Positions 63,051-64,000 of a DNA stretch of 64,000 nucleotides are shown here, one piece after another. The stretch comes from Paragonimus westermani. Taxonomy: Eukaryota; Platyhelminthes; Trematoda; Plagiorchiida; Troglotrematidae. A program made the translations under genes and the position numbers. Numbering within the stretch: position 1 is the stretch's first letter; each line of letters starts with the position of its first letter. The DNA is taken from contig QNGE01000930.1 of NCBI GenBank assembly GCA_008508345.1, forward strand, positions 126,455 to 190,454, written 5' to 3'. The notes under the pieces are model-generated. The model was given only the letters and a program-made list of their open reading frames with translations. It ran no database searches and was not told the origin of the DNA.

Positions 63051-63614
63051 GAATCTCATCATATATGTACTTCCGCTTGGCAAGCGTGTTCGAAACTATA
63101 AGGTGATTAGTACAGTTTCGTAAAATCTGCTTTAATTAATTAGGTGGTGTTCTATTTTAACCTAACTCCTAGTGACAAAGGTTGCATAATAATTAGCAAC
63201 AAAACAACTCCAGTAAGCTGACGCAAAATGCTGGAATTCTGTTCACAACCTAACGCGGCCAGATAAGTCACTGCGATAGCTACAGCTGTATTCCCAACAC
63301 TATTTACCTGTCATTGGGTTCTGATCGTTAAGTCACTTCCACCTTAAGTTCAAGTTAACGCCGTTCAAATTAGCTTTCTAACGTCATCGACTATCACCAA
63401 TTTTCTTCGAAGAGGACGGTGAGAAATGGCTCACATTAAACCACTTCGAATATGCTCTATAATAAAGAGGTTTATCCCACTTGAGCGTGACTACCAGTGC
63501 CTCCTTTGAAACCGTCCATTTTAACTTCATTGAGGTCTTTCCTGTTGAGTACAGTGCCAACTTTACTTTGTTTTCCAGAAGGGTGGGCAAAACAACCCAT
63601 ACCCAACGATCAGG

Positions 63615-64000
63615 TTTGACATCCCGTCACGATGAGACTGGACTTCGACGTGGTGTGACGGCTTGCGCATCTCCATGACCTTTTGGGCTAAACTGGACAG
63701 AGTTACTCATACCAGGCAGGCCAACTGGTAGAGGCCTGACAAACTACAGTCTCCTGATCCTCCAGATTCGGGGTTGGAAGATGTTGGCATCTCTTCCTGA
63801 AAAACGTACCATTTCTGGTACACCGCCACCCACCCGCTGCCTTGCGGTACAGGCTTTTGAGCCAAAGGCTTTGGTTGAGAACCCTAATCGTTCTCCTGTC
63901 TAGGTCTGGGCGTCCTGGCAGTATCTCAGCCCACACACAACCATGAATACTCACAACACAAACAATCCCATACTGCATCGGCCGTCTCGCAGTATAAACC
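63615..64000 (-). repeat. Dispersed repeat, copy B (minus strand), reaching the window edge
   Basis: Reads GGTTTATACTGC at the window end and runs toward lower coordinates in register with copy A at 37457-37845. Shared landmarks are GCTGAGATACTGCCAG, GGTTCT.AACCAAA.CCTTTGG, GCGGGTGG and CAGTTTAGCCCAA. The copy may continue outside the window. It is less damaged than copy A, with an open frame of 91 codons (63978-63703) that I cannot assign. Confidence 0.75.

Noticed and set aside
1..64000. Bacterial-style operons, CRISPR arrays or phage genes.
   Set aside because: The only coding sequence is a spliced animal gene; no regularly spaced repeats or dense co-oriented frames are present.

Overview
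The window looks like nuclear DNA of a flatworm, most probably a digenean trematode and perhaps a fasciolid. The grounds are one intron-rich gene, sparse coding, a decayed RTE-type LINE close to those known from trematodes, and several tRNA-derived repeats. The species is an inference; the sequence itself shows only the gene and repeat content.

I can support one protein gene. It lies on the minus strand and encodes a homologue of Tincar, the eight-pass membrane protein named in Drosophila. Five coding exons (58702-57997, 18869-17773, 8652-8151, 5011-4694, 3590-2701) join with matching intron phases (1, 0, 1, 1). They give one uninterrupted reading frame of 3,513 nt, 1,170 residues plus stop. 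Exon 1 carries the ATG and membrane segments 1-3. Exon 2 carries segments 4-8. Exons 3-5 encode a long hydrophilic Ser/Asn/Gly/Pro-rich tail. The introns are about 39.1, 9.1, 3.1 and 1.1 kb, so almost the whole window is intron or flank.

Region by region from low to high coordinates: 1-2700 is the downstream flank with the presumed 3' UTR. From 2.7 to 5.0 kb are exons 5 and 4, at 8.2-8.7 kb exon 3, and at 17.8-18.9 kb exon 2. Intron 2 contains tRNA-like repeats near 11.6, 12.65, 12.8 and possibly 15.5 kb. Intron 1 (18.9-58.0 kb) contains a fold-back repeat at 29.3 kb, a possible LTR with primer-binding site near 32 kb, a nearly full-length dead LINE at 34.3-37.45 kb in the same orientation as the host gene, a dispersed repeat abutting its 5' end (37.46-37.85 kb), a second larger fold-back element at 47.7-48.2 kb, and two more tRNA-like repeats at 48.4 and 49.8 kb. 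Exon 1 is at 58.0-58.7 kb, with a TATA-less candidate promoter carrying three clustered CCAAT motifs near 59.05 kb. The upstream flank holds a recent tandem duplication (62.07-63.05 kb) and a second copy of the 37.5-kb repeat running into the window edge.

No rRNA, functional tRNA, CRISPR or operon structure was seen. The remaining open frames are short, lack recognisable domains and are treated as chance. Intron contents were read by eye only, so small exons, UTR exons and ancient repeats may be missed.
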